32,775 bases of DNA from Lachnospiraceae bacterium (GCA_021203145.1 JAJQBS010000014.1:1-32775); one strand, 5' to 3'; counted from the stretch's first letter, positions 24,247-32,449 are shown. Notes: generated from the sequence alone by a model not told the origin. Numbers and translations: made by a program.

Positions 24247-25488
24247 ATGGCGGAAATAGTCCCATTTTACGGAGTGCTTCCGGCTCCGGTATTTGCGTCC
24301 CGCGTGGCGGCGCTTCCCTATGATGTTTACAACAGGGAGGAGGCGCGGGAGTGTGCGTCGAAGGATCGACTTTCCTTTCTGAACATTGACCGTCCGGAGA
24401 CGCAGTTTGACCCCTCCCAGGATATGTACGCGCCGGAAGTGTATCAAAAAGCGGATGAAATGCTGCAGGAGGAGATCGCGGAGGGTATTTTTGTACAGGA
24501 TCCGGAGAAGAATTATTATATCTACGAGCTGACCATGGAGGGCAGGAGCCAGACCGGCCTTGTCGCCTGTGCGTCAATTGACGATTACATTCATAACGTG
24601 ATCAAAAAGCACGAAAACACCCGCCCGGAAAAGGAGGAGGATCGCGTGCATCATGTCGACGCGTGCAGTGCGCAGACCGGCCCGATCTTTCTGGCCTATC
24701 ACCGCGATGAGCGGGTCGCGGCGGTGATCACGCGCACGAAGCGGGGAAAGCCGATCTTTGATTTTATTTCCGAGGACGGCGTCCGGCACCGCGGATGGCG
24801 GATCAGTGATACTTCGGATATTATTGAAATCTGTGGGGCATTTTCTGCGATCGACCGTCTCTACATTGCGGACGGCCATCACCGCGCCGCCTCTGCTGTC
24901 CGGGTGGGACTGCAGAGAAGAGCGAAATATCATGATTATGAGGGAGATGAGGAGTTTCATTACTTTCTTTCCGTCCTTTTTCCAGATGACGAATTGCTGA
25001 TTATGGATTATAATCGCATTGTAAAGGATCTGAACGGGTTGTCCGTGCCGGAATTCCTGACACAGATCGGGGAATCATTTGAAGTCGCCCCCTGCGACAG
25101 TGCGCAAAAGCCACAGAAGAAAGGCGACGTCACCATGTATCTGGATTCACGGTGGTACCGTCTGACTTTAAAACCGCAGTACCGGAGCGAAGACCCCGTT
25201 ATGGGACTGGATGTGTCCGCACTGCAGAGGTATCTCATCGGGCCGGTGCTGGACATTCAGGATCCCAAATGGAACCGCCGCATTGATTTTGTCGGCGGAA
25301 TCCGGGGGCTTTCCGAGCTGGAGCGCCTGGTGGACCAGGAAGGATGGGCGGTCGCCTTCGCGATGTACCCGACCTCGATTGATGAGCTTTTCGCGGTCGC
25401 GGACGCGGGACTTCTGATGCCGCCGAAGTCGACCTGGTTTGAGCCAAAGCTCCGCAGCGGGTTATTCCTGCATCTCTTTGAAAGATGA
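24247..25488 (+). CDS. DUF1015 family protein (serine-operon associated)
   Basis: This 413-residue protein matches the DUF1015 (COG4198) family: VAALPYDVYNREEAR near the N-terminus, FLNIDRPE, KKHENTRPEKEEDRVHH (~117-133), and the highly conserved YIADGHHRAASA (~211-222) and VGGIRG (~348). The last two motifs resemble ParB/serine-kinase-like folds, but the biochemical role is not settled to my knowledge. In many anaerobes this family sits directly after serC-serA, as here, arguing for a role in serine metabolism. The ribosome site is weak (AGGAGA). I see no membrane segment or signal peptide. Confidence 0.88.
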   Translation: MAEIVPFYGVLPAPVFASRVAALPYDVYNREEARECASKDRLSFLNIDRPETQFDPSQDMYAPEVYQKADEMLQEEIAEGIFVQDPEKNYYIYELTMEGRSQTGLVACASIDDYIHNVIKKHENTRPEKEEDRVHHVDACSAQTGPIFLAYHRDERVAAVITRTKRGKPIFDFISEDGVRHRGWRISDTSDIIEICGAFSAIDRLYIADGHHRAASAVRVGLQRRAKYHDYEGDEEFHYFLSVLFPDDELLIMDYNRIVKDLNGLSVPEFLTQIGESFEVAPCDSAQKPQKKGDVTMYLDSRWYRLTLKPQYRSEDPVMGLDVSALQRYLIGPVLDIQDPKWNRRIDFVGGIRGLSELERLVDQEGWAVAFAMYPTSIDELFAVADAGLLMPPKSTWFEPKLRSGLFLHLFER

Positions 25489-25526
25489 TGACCGCAATCC
25501 CATTGGCATTAGCAAATGGGTAATTC

Positions 25527-25638
25527 ACAGATAACGTTACGGACAGATAACGTTACGGACAGATAACGTTACGGACGGATGACGATACGGGCAGATGGCG
25601 TTACGGGCAGATGACGTTGCGAACAGATGACGTTATGA
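25527..25638. repeat. Seven 16-bp tandem iterons before glgB
   Basis: Units start at 25527, 25543, 25559, 25575, 25591, 25607 and 25623. The first three are identical ACAGATAACGTTACGG and contain the palindrome TAACGTTA; units four to seven accumulate changes toward glgB. An eighth, partial unit begins ACAGGAGG, so the glgB ribosome-binding site lies where the next repeat would start. No gene occupies this stretch. It could be a protein-binding array or a simple expanding repeat. Confidence 0.92.
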
Positions 25639-25655
25639 ACAGGAGGAACTTTTTT

Positions 25656-28250
25656 ATGAACGAAAAACTGTATGACTTGATGGACTGGGCCGGGATTGAG
25701 GCTCTTGTCTACTCGGAGGAGGACATTCCCCATCAGTATCTGGGACCGCACGTTTCGGAGGACGGCGTTGTGTTTCTCGCGTTTTTCCCGGACGCGAAGG
25801 AGGCGTTTGTCCTGATCGGTGATAAAAAAGAGCCTCTTGCGATGATACAGGAGGACGAAGCTGGATATTTTGCCGCAATGATCGAGGGCAGCGATATTCC
25901 GGGCTATACGTATCGCGTCATCTACGAGGATCAGGAAGAAGAATATGCCGATCCCTATGCCTTCGCGCCGCAGATTACGGAAAAAGACACGAAGAAATTC
26001 AACGCGGGGATTTCCTACGAGGTTTATAAGATTCTGGGAGCCCATCCGATGACCATTGATGGGACAGACGGCGTTTATTTTGCCGTATGGGCGCCGTTCG
26101 CGATGCGTGTCAGCGTCGTCGGCGATTTCAACCGTTGGGACGGACGGATGTATCCGATGAGACGCCTCTGGGATTCCGGTGTCTTTGAGCTGTTTGTGCC
26201 GGGACTTACAAAGGGAACTCTTTATAAATATGAAATCAAGGCGAAGGGCGGCCTGACCTACTTAAAGGCCGACCCGTACGCGAACGCTTCCGAGCTGCGC
26301 CCCGGCACAGCGTCGGTCGTGGCGGATCTGAACGACTTTGCCTGGAGCGATGAGAAGTGGCTCGCGCGCCGGAGCGAGGTAAACGCAAAGGATGCGCCGA
26401 TGGCGGTCTATGAGGTAGATTTGTCGACCTTTGACAGGCCGGCGCCGAATTCGGCCGCGGACGAAGGCATGAGCGCTGTTACAGACCATGATCCGGCAGA
26501 AGACGTTTCCGTATCCGTGAATTCGGCTCCGGCAGAAGACGTTTCCGTATCTGTGGATTCGGCTCCGGCAGGAGATGCCGCCTCACCGGATGATGCTCCG
26601 ACGGCCGCGCCCCGTGAGTTTTACAATTACCGGGAGCTCGCGCCCCGGATCGCGGATTATGTAAAAGAGATGGGCTATACGCACATCGAGCTGCTGCCGG
26701 TCATGGAGCATACCTCCGATGAGTCGCTGGGGTACGAGGTGACGGGGTATTACGCGCCGACCGCGCGGTTTGGCATGCCCGGGGACTTTATGTATTTTAT
26801 GAACTACATGCATACGCAGGGGATAGGCGTGATCCTTGACTGGGTACCGTCCCAGTTCCCGCGCGACATCCATGGCCTGGCGGCCTTTGACGGGACCTGT
26901 CTCTATGAGCACATCGATCCGCGCAAGGGCGTACACCCGAAGCATAATACGCTGTTGTACAATTATGGGCGGCCGGAGGTTTCCAATTTTCTGATTGCAA
27001 ACGCCCTTTTCTGGAAAAATGTGTACCATGCGGACGGCCTGCGCATGGATTCCGTAGCTTCCATGCTGTATCTGGATTATGACCGGAAGTATGGCCAGTG
27101 GGTTCCGAACATGTACGGCGGCAACGAAAACCTGGAAGCGGTGGAATTTTTCAAGCATTTGAACTCCATATTCAAAAAACAGGGAGACGGCGCCATCCTG
27201 ATCGCGGAGGATGCTTCCGCATGGCCGAAGCTGACCGCCCCGGTCGAAAATGGCGGCCTTGGCTTTGATTACAAATGGAATACGGGCTTTACCAATGACC
27301 TGATCGGCTACATGCAGCTGGATCCGTTTTTCCGCTCCCACCATCATGACGAGCTGACGCTCAGCATGGTTTATGCCTACAGCGAAGACTTCATCGTAGG
27401 ATTTACCCACGATGCCGTCGTGAACGGGCAGGGTTCCATGTACAGCAAAATGCCGGGCAAGAGAAAGATGAAATTTGCAAACCTGCGCGCAGCTTACGGG
27501 TTCCTGATGACGCATCCTGGCAAAAAGCATCTGTTTATGGGGCAGGAGTTTGGCCAGCCCTCGGAATGGAGCTTCCAGAGCGTGATTCCGTGGGCGCTTT
27601 TAAAACAGGAGGATCATCAGCAGATGAGGGCTTATGTAAAGGCACTGCTTGCCCTTTACCGCTCACAGCCTGCACTCTACCAGAAGGATTACGACCCGGA
27701 GGGCTTCGCCTGGATGGACACCCTCTCGGCGAATGAAAATACGATCGTATTTCTGCGCAGAGGAGCCGCCGGAAGCGACGATCTGTTGGTCGTATGCAAC
27801 TTCTCACCGCTGGCCTATGAAAAATACCAGATCGGTGTGCCGTACTGCGGAAAGTATAAAGAAATCTTTAACAGCGATGCCACAGCATTTGGCGGCACCG
27901 GGAAGACCAATCCGCGCGTAAAGGCTTTGAAAAAGGAAATCTGCGACGACAGAGAGGACTCCATCCGGATCCAGATGCCGCCGATGGGTCTGGCCATTTT
28001 CAAATGCACAAAGGACGAGGCAGTGCGGTCTGCAGCCGTGACAGACACAGAAGACGCTGCCGCTGAAAAAGCAGCAAAGACAAAGCGAACCACGAAGACG
28101 GCGGCTGCCGGAAAACCGGCCGCAAAGAAAGCGGCGAAAGCAGGCACCGGGGAGAAAACAGAAAAACCGGCCGCAAAGAAAGCGGCGGCGAAAGCAGACA
28201 CCGGGGAGAAATCATCCGCAAAGAAGACAGCGGCAAAGGCAAAAGTATGA
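25656..28250 (+). CDS. glgB: Divergent 1,4-alpha-glucan branching enzyme with Lys/Ala tail
   Basis: This 864-residue GH13 protein has the GlgB layout: an N-terminal beta domain (1-115), CBM48 (~120-200, VWAPFAMRVSVVGDFNRWDG), and a catalytic barrel with DWVPSQFPRD (~395-404), nucleophile D465 (GLRMDSVASM), acid/base E518 (IAEDASAWP) and the third Asp D586 (FTHDAVVNG). The last motif is normally SHDEVVHGK, so neighbouring conserved Glu and His are replaced. Between CBM48 and the barrel (~261-320) is an acidic Ser/Ala insertion with 12-residue repeats. The C-terminus (~785-864) is a histone-H1-like Lys/Ala/Pro tail (KPAAKKAAKAG units). The catalytic triad is intact, but specificity may differ. 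AGGAGG sets the start at 25656. No other glg genes are nearby. Confidence 0.85.
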   Translation: MNEKLYDLMDWAGIEALVYSEEDIPHQYLGPHVSEDGVVFLAFFPDAKEAFVLIGDKKEPLAMIQEDEAGYFAAMIEGSDIPGYTYRVIYEDQEEEYADPYAFAPQITEKDTKKFNAGISYEVYKILGAHPMTIDGTDGVYFAVWAPFAMRVSVVGDFNRWDGRMYPMRRLWDSGVFELFVPGLTKGTLYKYEIKAKGGLTYLKADPYANASELRPGTASVVADLNDFAWSDEKWLARRSEVNAKDAPMAVYEVDLSTFDRPAPNSAADEGMSAVTDHDPAEDVSVSVNSAPAEDVSVSVDSAPAGDAASPDDAPTAAPREFYNYRELAPRIADYVKEMGYTHIELLPVMEHTSDESLGYEVTGYYAPTARFGMPGDFMYFMNYMHTQGIGVILDWVPSQFPRDIHGLAAFDGTCLYEHIDPRKGVHPKHNTLLYNYGRPEVSNFLIANALFWKNVYHADGLRMDSVASMLYLDYDRKYGQWVPNMYGGNENLEAVEFFKHLNSIFKKQGDGAILIAEDASAWPKLTAPVENGGLGFDYKWNTGFTNDLIGYMQLDPFFRSHHHDELTLSMVYAYSEDFIVGFTHDAVVNGQGSMYSKMPGKRKMKFANLRAAYGFLMTHPGKKHLFMGQEFGQPSEWSFQSVIPWALLKQEDHQQMRAYVKALLALYRSQPALYQKDYDPEGFAWMDTLSANENTIVFLRRGAAGSDDLLVVCNFSPLAYEKYQIGVPYCGKYKEIFNSDATAFGGTGKTNPRVKALKKEICDDREDSIRIQMPPMGLAIFKCTKDEAVRSAAVTDTEDAAAEKAAKTKRTTKTAAAGKPAAKKAAKAGTGEKTEKPAAKKAAAKADTGEKSSAKKTAAKAKV
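26493..26575 (+). repeat. 36-bp tandem repeats inside glgB
   Basis: Units at 26493-26528 and 26529-26564, followed by a partial third, encode the repeated PAEDVSVSV(N/D)SA in the insertion between CBM48 and the catalytic barrel. Confidence 0.88.
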
Positions 28251-28289
28251 TTCCGGCTTGCCGGGTTAAAAAATAAAAGCGGAGGACAG

Positions 28290-28748
28290 ATGGAGAATAA
28301 AAAAGATTCCGACAGGACCCAAGAATATAACGCTGCTACAAAAAAAGATCAGGCGGCAGAACGCGCCTATGATGCGGAAAAAGAAAACGTTTCGCGTCCC
28401 GCGGACGCTTATGATACAGCCGCTGCCGCGCATACCCACACTCATGTTCTGGCTGATGGTACAGTAGTTCAGCACAGCCATACGCATACCCACGAGAACA
28501 CGAAAGCAGTGCTGAACCGCCTGTCCCGGGCAATCGGCCATCTGGAGTCGGTCAAAAGAATGGTCGAGGATGGCCGTGACTGCAGCGAGGTACTTATACA
28601 GCTCTCAGCAGTCAAATCAGCCATAAACAATACCGGGAAGATCATCCTGCAGGATCACATCAAACACTGCCTGGTAGACGCAGTGCAGACCGGCGATATA
28701 CAGGAAATAGAAGAGCTGAACAGGGCAATTGAGCAGTTTATCAAGTAA
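28290..28748 (+). CDS. CsoR/FrmR-family metal-sensing repressor with His-rich N-terminus
   Basis: This 152-residue protein has the all-alpha DUF156 (CsoR/RcnR/FrmR) domain in residues ~70-150 (VLNRLSRAIGHLESVKRMVEDGRDC). The metal ligands C98, H123 and C127 have exactly the Cys-x24-His-x3-Cys spacing of the copper sensor CsoR. A ~70-residue N-terminal extension carries two His-rich patches, HTHTH (48-52) and HSHTHTH (62-68), probably for metal capture. Such repressors leave DNA when metal binds. No copper transporter or chaperone gene is nearby, so the target is unclear. GGAGG precedes the ATG, 39 bp after glgB. TAAAATAT/ATATTTTA flanks the stop codon as a weak hairpin. Confidence 0.9.
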   Translation: MENKKDSDRTQEYNAATKKDQAAERAYDAEKENVSRPADAYDTAAAAHTHTHVLADGTVVQHSHTHTHENTKAVLNRLSRAIGHLESVKRMVEDGRDCSEVLIQLSAVKSAINNTGKIILQDHIKHCLVDAVQTGDIQEIEELNRAIEQFIK

Positions 28749-28821
28749 AATATCAGAATATTTTACAAATTGAGCCGAAAATTTCAAAAACTAAAATAGC
28801 GTAATTTTTGCAAAAAAACCC

Positions 28822-28850
28822 TTGCCAAATCTTCAAAAATTTTATATAAT
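28822..28850 (+). promoter_or_regulatory. Promoter of tRNA-Thr
   Basis: TTGCCA (28822-28827), a 17-bp spacer and a perfect TATAAT (28845-28850). Confidence 0.85.
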
Positions 28851-28853
28851 AGC

Positions 28854-28894
28854 GTGGTCGACTGGTTATGACTTTTAGGAGGCCGGTCGGCCAC
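28854..28894 (+). promoter_or_regulatory. 12-bp leader hairpin before tRNA-Thr
   Basis: GTGGTCGACTGG (28854-28865) pairs fully, with two G-U pairs, with CCGGTCGGCCAC (28883-28894). The 17-nt loop contains ATG and then AGGAGG. It would lie at the very 5' end of the tRNA precursor. Confidence 0.6.
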
Positions 28895-28910
28895 AGCAAA
28901 TCTTATATAT

Positions 28911-28983
<73 letters not shown>

Positions 28984-28987
28984 GAAT

Positions 28988-29020
28988 CGGAAAGCCTTGT
29001 AAATCAAGGCTTTCCGCTAT
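28988..29020 (+). terminator. Terminator of tRNA-Thr
   Basis: CGGAAAGCCTTG (28988-28999) pairs perfectly with CAAGGCTTTCCG (29005-29016), a 12-bp stem with a 5-nt loop, followed by CTATTTT. Confidence 0.85.
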
Positions 29021-29108
29021 TTTGGAGATAGAAAAAGCCGCCCGGAATGGGCGGCTGATACAGATTCAGACGAAACTGAGTTAGATACAGGGAAGGAGCG
29101 TATAGATC

Positions 29109-29600
29109 ATGGCTGTTAATGGTATGAAAAGGAAGCTCCCGATTGGAATTGATGATTTTGCGGAAATTCGCACAGAAGATTTCTATTATGTAGACAAGAC
29201 GGCGATGATCAGGAATTTGTTGAATGCGTGGGGAAAAGTGAACCTTTTTACGCGCCCACGCCGCTTTGGAAAATCTCTGAATATGAGTATGCTGAAAGCA
29301 TTTGTGCAGAACTTCGCCTGGATCCGCAGGCAATGCCGAAGGCGTACTGGTCAAACACGAGTGGCAATGATGCTGTCCGGCACTTTATCGAGAAATCGAA
29401 TAAGACGGCAAACACAAAAAGGGAGATCGAGGCGCTGGTTGCCGGGGAAACTGTAGAAAAGATAATTCGGGAGAATCTGACATAATACGAGTGAACGGAA
29501 GCATGAGGGATTCCACACGATTTATAAATATGGCATCGCCTGCTTTAAGAAGAGATGCAAGGTTGTGTGTGAGAAGGAAGAGTATGTTCCAGATAATTAA
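29109..29600 (+). pseudogene. Broken AAA-ATPase/PD-(D/E)XK (DUF1703-type) gene
   Basis: Three pieces of one gene remain. The first (29109 to about 29310) encodes the N-terminus KLPIGIDDFAEIRTEDFYYVDKT and the Walker A-like FTRPRRFGKSLNMSMLKAF. A frame change follows; the second (to 29485) encodes the middle part AYWSNTSGNDAVRHFIE...VAGETVEKIIRENLT. The third (about 29511-29600) encodes the C-terminal YKYGIACFKKRCKVV and ends at TAA 29598-29600. Intact members are 500-600 residues, so large internal sections are deleted as well as frameshifted. A related intact gene follows 22 bp later. Confidence 0.75.
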
Positions 29601-29622
29601 GAAAATGTGGAGGTGAGTGGAA

Positions 29623-31197
29623 GTGGGACTCTATTTAAATCCGGGCAATGAAGCATTCCGCAAAATACGGAGCGGTGTGTATATAGATAAAACGGATCTG
29701 ATTGATTACATCAACCAAACAATACCGACCACATCAAATTTAACCAGTTTCAGTCGCCCGAGGAGATTTGGAAAGTCTTTTGCAGCGAAGATGCTCTGTG
29801 CATATTATGATAAAAGCTGTGATTCACGCGCACTTTTTCAGGGATTGAAAATCTGCAGGATGGACTCTTATGAAGAGTACCTGAATAAGTTTGATGTAAT
29901 ATATTTAGACATCACAAGGTTTATTTCTACCACAACATCTTTAAATGAGATTGTTAGAAATGTACAAATGAGTGTAATTGAGGAACTCAGAGAAGCCTAC
30001 CCTTTGTGTGTCAGGGAGAAAGAAGAGGTATTAGCGAACGCACTCTTTGCGATCAGCCATAAAACGGGCAATAAATTCATCGTTATCATTGATGAATGGG
30101 ATGCACTTTTCCGGGAAGCAAAGGATGACATGACAATCCAGAAGGAATATGTCCAGTTGCTTCGCGGGCTCTTTAAGGGGGGACCTTCTACAGATGAAAC
30201 GATTGCGGTTGCTTATATGACAGGCATCCTGCCGATTAAGAAGTACGGAACCGAGTCTGCCCTTACAGATTTTCAGGAATTTACCATGACAAGACCTGCG
30301 AAACTGGCCAAATACGTTGGCTTCACCGAAGCAGAGGTAAAAAAACTCTGTAAGAAGTACCATATGGATTTTGAGGATATGCAGACCTGGTATGATGGAT
30401 ACTCCTTTAACAGAATTCAACACGTTTATAGCCCTAATTCGGTAATGCAGGCGATACGGAATGAGGAATTTCAGAATTACTGGACGGCTTCGGAAACATA
30501 TGAATCGTTAAAAAAGTACATTGAAATGGATTTTGACGGCCTGAAAGACGCTGTTGTCAGCATGCTTGGCGGAGAGGCAGTCAGAGTAAAAATAAGTACA
30601 TTTCAGAATGATATGACATCCTTTCACAGCAAGGACGACGTTCTGACTCTGCTGATTCATCTTGGGTATCTGGCATACGACTCGAAAACCCACAAAGCGG
30701 CCATTCCGAATCTTGAAGTGGCGGATGCTTTCGGTGACGCCGTGAGTGGAAAAGGATGGGCTTATGTAGCGACAGCTATTCAAGATTCAGACAATTTGCT
30801 CGAAGCTACAATGAAGGGTGACTGTGAAAAGGTTGCAACCGCATTGGAAAAAACACATGAAAGTGTTGCTTCTGTTCTGGAGTACAACAATGAGGCTTCA
30901 TTAAGTGCGGCTGTTATCCTCGCCTACTACACGGCCAGACGTTACTATGAAATAGTTCATGAATTGCCGACCGGAAAAGGGTTCGCCGATTTGTCATTCC
31001 TGCCGCGAAGAAACACAGATTCCCCAGCCATGATTGTAGAACTGAAGTACGACAAAGATGCCGATACAGCAATAAAGCAGATTAAGGAAAAACGCTATGA
31101 TGGAAAGCTGAAGGAATATTTTGGCAATCTTATCATGGTTGGCATAAATTACGACAAGGGTACAAAAAAGCACACTTGCCTGATTGAGCAGGCATAG
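29623..31197 (+). CDS. AAA-ATPase-like protein with PD-(D/E)XK nuclease domain
   Basis: This 524-residue protein of the AAA-ATPase_like plus PD-(D/E)XK (DUF1703) family has a Walker A-like SRPRRFGKSFAAKML (~43-57), a Walker B FIVIIDEWDALF (~147-158) and a C-terminal nuclease-like block FADLSFLPRRNTDSPAMIVELKYDKD (~450-475) with the D...E-x-K signature (VELKY). These are widespread in gut bacteria, often in many divergent copies; their function is unproven, and mobile-element or defence roles have been suggested. Two GTG codons are possible starts (29617, 29623); the second has proper spacing to GGAGG and matches the family start GLYLNPGNE. It differs from the broken copy just upstream, so the two were acquired separately rather than duplicated here. 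Confidence 0.85.
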   Translation: MGLYLNPGNEAFRKIRSGVYIDKTDLIDYINQTIPTTSNLTSFSRPRRFGKSFAAKMLCAYYDKSCDSRALFQGLKICRMDSYEEYLNKFDVIYLDITRFISTTTSLNEIVRNVQMSVIEELREAYPLCVREKEEVLANALFAISHKTGNKFIVIIDEWDALFREAKDDMTIQKEYVQLLRGLFKGGPSTDETIAVAYMTGILPIKKYGTESALTDFQEFTMTRPAKLAKYVGFTEAEVKKLCKKYHMDFEDMQTWYDGYSFNRIQHVYSPNSVMQAIRNEEFQNYWTASETYESLKKYIEMDFDGLKDAVVSMLGGEAVRVKISTFQNDMTSFHSKDDVLTLLIHLGYLAYDSKTHKAAIPNLEVADAFGDAVSGKGWAYVATAIQDSDNLLEATMKGDCEKVATALEKTHESVASVLEYNNEASLSAAVILAYYTARRYYEIVHELPTGKGFADLSFLPRRNTDSPAMIVELKYDKDADTAIKQIKEKRYDGKLKEYFGNLIMVGINYDKGTKKHTCLIEQA

Positions 31198-31217
31198 GTG
31201 AATGAGAGCAGGCAATC

Positions 31218-31287
31218 AGCCCACCGGGTTGCCTTCCGGCTGTGTAAATCCCACAGCGCAGGAGAGCGACCTCGTGGGCTTTTTTTA
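31218..31287 (+). terminator. Terminator of the DUF1703-type gene
   Basis: AGCCCAC (31218-31224) pairs with GTGGGCT (31274-31280), followed by T7. The ~50-nt interior can form CCGG.../CCGG and GCTGTG/CACAGC hairpins, giving a branched terminator. Confidence 0.7.
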
Positions 31288-31330
31288 ATCTTCGTATATA
31301 TCTTACAATTAGGGGATTTTTGACCAGGGT

Positions 31331-31363
31331 ACTCCCTTAGTGCGTCACTAAGGGAGTTTTTTT
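31331..31363 (+). terminator. Second intrinsic terminator
   Basis: ACTCCCTTAGTG (31331-31342) pairs perfectly with CACTAAGGGAGT (31346-31357), loop CGT, followed by T7. It sits immediately before the group II intron fragment. Confidence 0.85.
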
Positions 31364-31445
31364 GTGTGCCGGGCATGGCACAGTTCTAACTGGTGAAAGT
31401 CCAGTCATGGATAACTTACCGTCCATGTTGTTAAACGCAAGCCGA
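31364..31445 (+). mobile_element. 5' fragment of a group II intron
   Basis: GTGTGCCGGGCATGGCAC, then GGTGAAAGTCCAGT, then AACGCAAGCCGAAGG are in the order and spacing typical of the first ~85 nt of bacterial group II introns (start plus early domain I). No reverse transcriptase or domain V follows; the sequence passes directly into a recombinase remnant, so it is a truncated fragment. Confidence 0.6.
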
Positions 31446-31878
31446 AGGATGATGCAGTCGGAAGGGTATTATTCCGTGCATGATGAAAAATACGGCTATC
31501 TGCTGACAGAGGACAGGCGAGGTTTTGTGGTCGATGAAGAGGTTGCCCCGGTTATCCGTGAAATATTTTATCTGGCTGCGGAAAAGGAGCTTCCGTATAC
31601 AGAGATTGCGAAAATCCTGAACCAAAAAGGGTATGAGACGCCAATGATGCACCTTGCAAGGGTGAGCCATAAAAAAAGAACAGTCGAGGCGACGGAATGG
31701 GTGGCAAGCAGCGTAAAGCGTGTGGCAGACAATACGGCCTATATCGGCTACTGGTATAAGATGATCGACGGCGTGAGGATGAAAGTTGAGATAGAGCCGC
31801 TGGTTGGGCAGGAAGCATATCGAAGTCGTGTTTAAATTTGAAGACCTGTTGCAGAGGGCAATGAAGAAATATGCGTGA
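31446..31878 (+). pseudogene. Serine-recombinase remnant
   Basis: The middle part is a 'Recombinase' domain of large serine integrases: YGYLLTEDRRGFVVDEEVAPVIREIFYLAAEKELPYTEIAKILNQKGYETP in segments, then WVASSVKRVADNTAYIGYW. The N-terminal resolvase domain with the catalytic Ser and the zinc-ribbon/coiled-coil region are missing. After a frame change near 31815 the C-terminal tail KHIEVVFKFEDLLQ...KKYA continues to TGA at 31876-31878, so an internal deletion joined two parts of one gene. It cannot be functional and indicates a former integrative element. Confidence 0.75.
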
Positions 31879-31948
31879 GAAGCACAGGAAAATGTGTGAA
31901 ATGCGCAGAGAAATGCGTGAGGAGACGCAGGAAAGGAAAAGGTGTCAG

Positions 31949-32272
31949 ATGAAGCTGTTAAAGACAAGCATTCTCCCGATAGCGGCAATCCTGCTGATTG
32001 CCGTATTGGGGCAGTATATTTATATGGTGGATGGTCAGGTTGACTGGTTCCGGTTCTGCATGGTATTCGGGGTGCCGTTCGGCATACCGTATATGCTGTT
32101 CGTGGTTCCCATCGGCGGCAGCATATCACGGGGCGTGGGGATTCTTGCGCTGAATGCAATCATCGGCGCGCTGTTCGGGTGTGTGATTGCTGCGGTGGTG
32201 ATGGTAAAAGCCGTGGGGTATCTCGTCTGGTGGTCGTGTGGGTCTGTAATCCGGCTTTTTCGCCGGGGTTGA
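31949..32272 (+). CDS. Small membrane protein, DUF6050-like
   Basis: This 107-residue protein has three hydrophobic segments (~6-24, ~40-60, ~68-95) and the conserved-looking FGVPFGIPYMLFVVPIGGSISRGVGILALNAIIGALFG. I recall this pattern (GIPFGI...P.G..I....ILALN.IIG) from DUF6050 proteins carried by clostridial integrative elements. The start at 31949 follows AGGAAAAGG; a longer in-frame start (31871) would overlap the recombinase remnant and lacks a ribosome site. It is probably cargo left from the same mobile element. Confidence 0.6.
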   Translation: MKLLKTSILPIAAILLIAVLGQYIYMVDGQVDWFRFCMVFGVPFGIPYMLFVVPIGGSISRGVGILALNAIIGALFGCVIAAVVMVKAVGYLVWWSCGSVIRLFRRG

Positions 32273-32320
32273 TGGGATGTAAGTCCCTGAATCTGAAAGA
32301 GAAATAGAATCGGCAGGGGA

Positions 32321-32366
32321 TGGGAAGCTCCCTGTTTGTCATGATGATAGGCAGGGAGCTAAATCC
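32321..32366. other. Inverted repeat between DUF6050-like gene and rpn-type gene
   Basis: AGCTCCCTG (32326-32334) pairs with CAGGGAGCT (32352-32360), extended by TGGGA/TCCCA across a 3-nt bulge. No T-run follows on either strand. It may be a weak terminator or a processing structure. Confidence 0.45.
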
Positions 32367-32420
32367 CATATAAACCATTGGAACAGTGGGAATGTTAACA
32401 GAAACCTAAAATTGCGGTTC

Positions 32421-32449
32421 TTGACTTAGAAGTGGCGCAATGGTAAGAT
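32421..32449 (+). promoter_or_regulatory. Promoter of the Rpn-type nuclease gene
   Basis: TTGACT (32421-32426), a 17-bp spacer and TAAGAT (32444-32449), about 80 bp before the start. Confidence 0.65.

Noticed and set aside
25527..25638. A CRISPR array or replication origin at the 16-bp repeats
   Set aside because: Units abut without spacers, are too short for CRISPR, and no rep or cas gene is nearby.
31871..31948. A longer N-terminus (MREKHRKMCEMRREM...) for the DUF6050-like protein
   Set aside because: It overlaps the end of the recombinase remnant and lacks a ribosome site; AGGAAAAGG supports the start at 31949.
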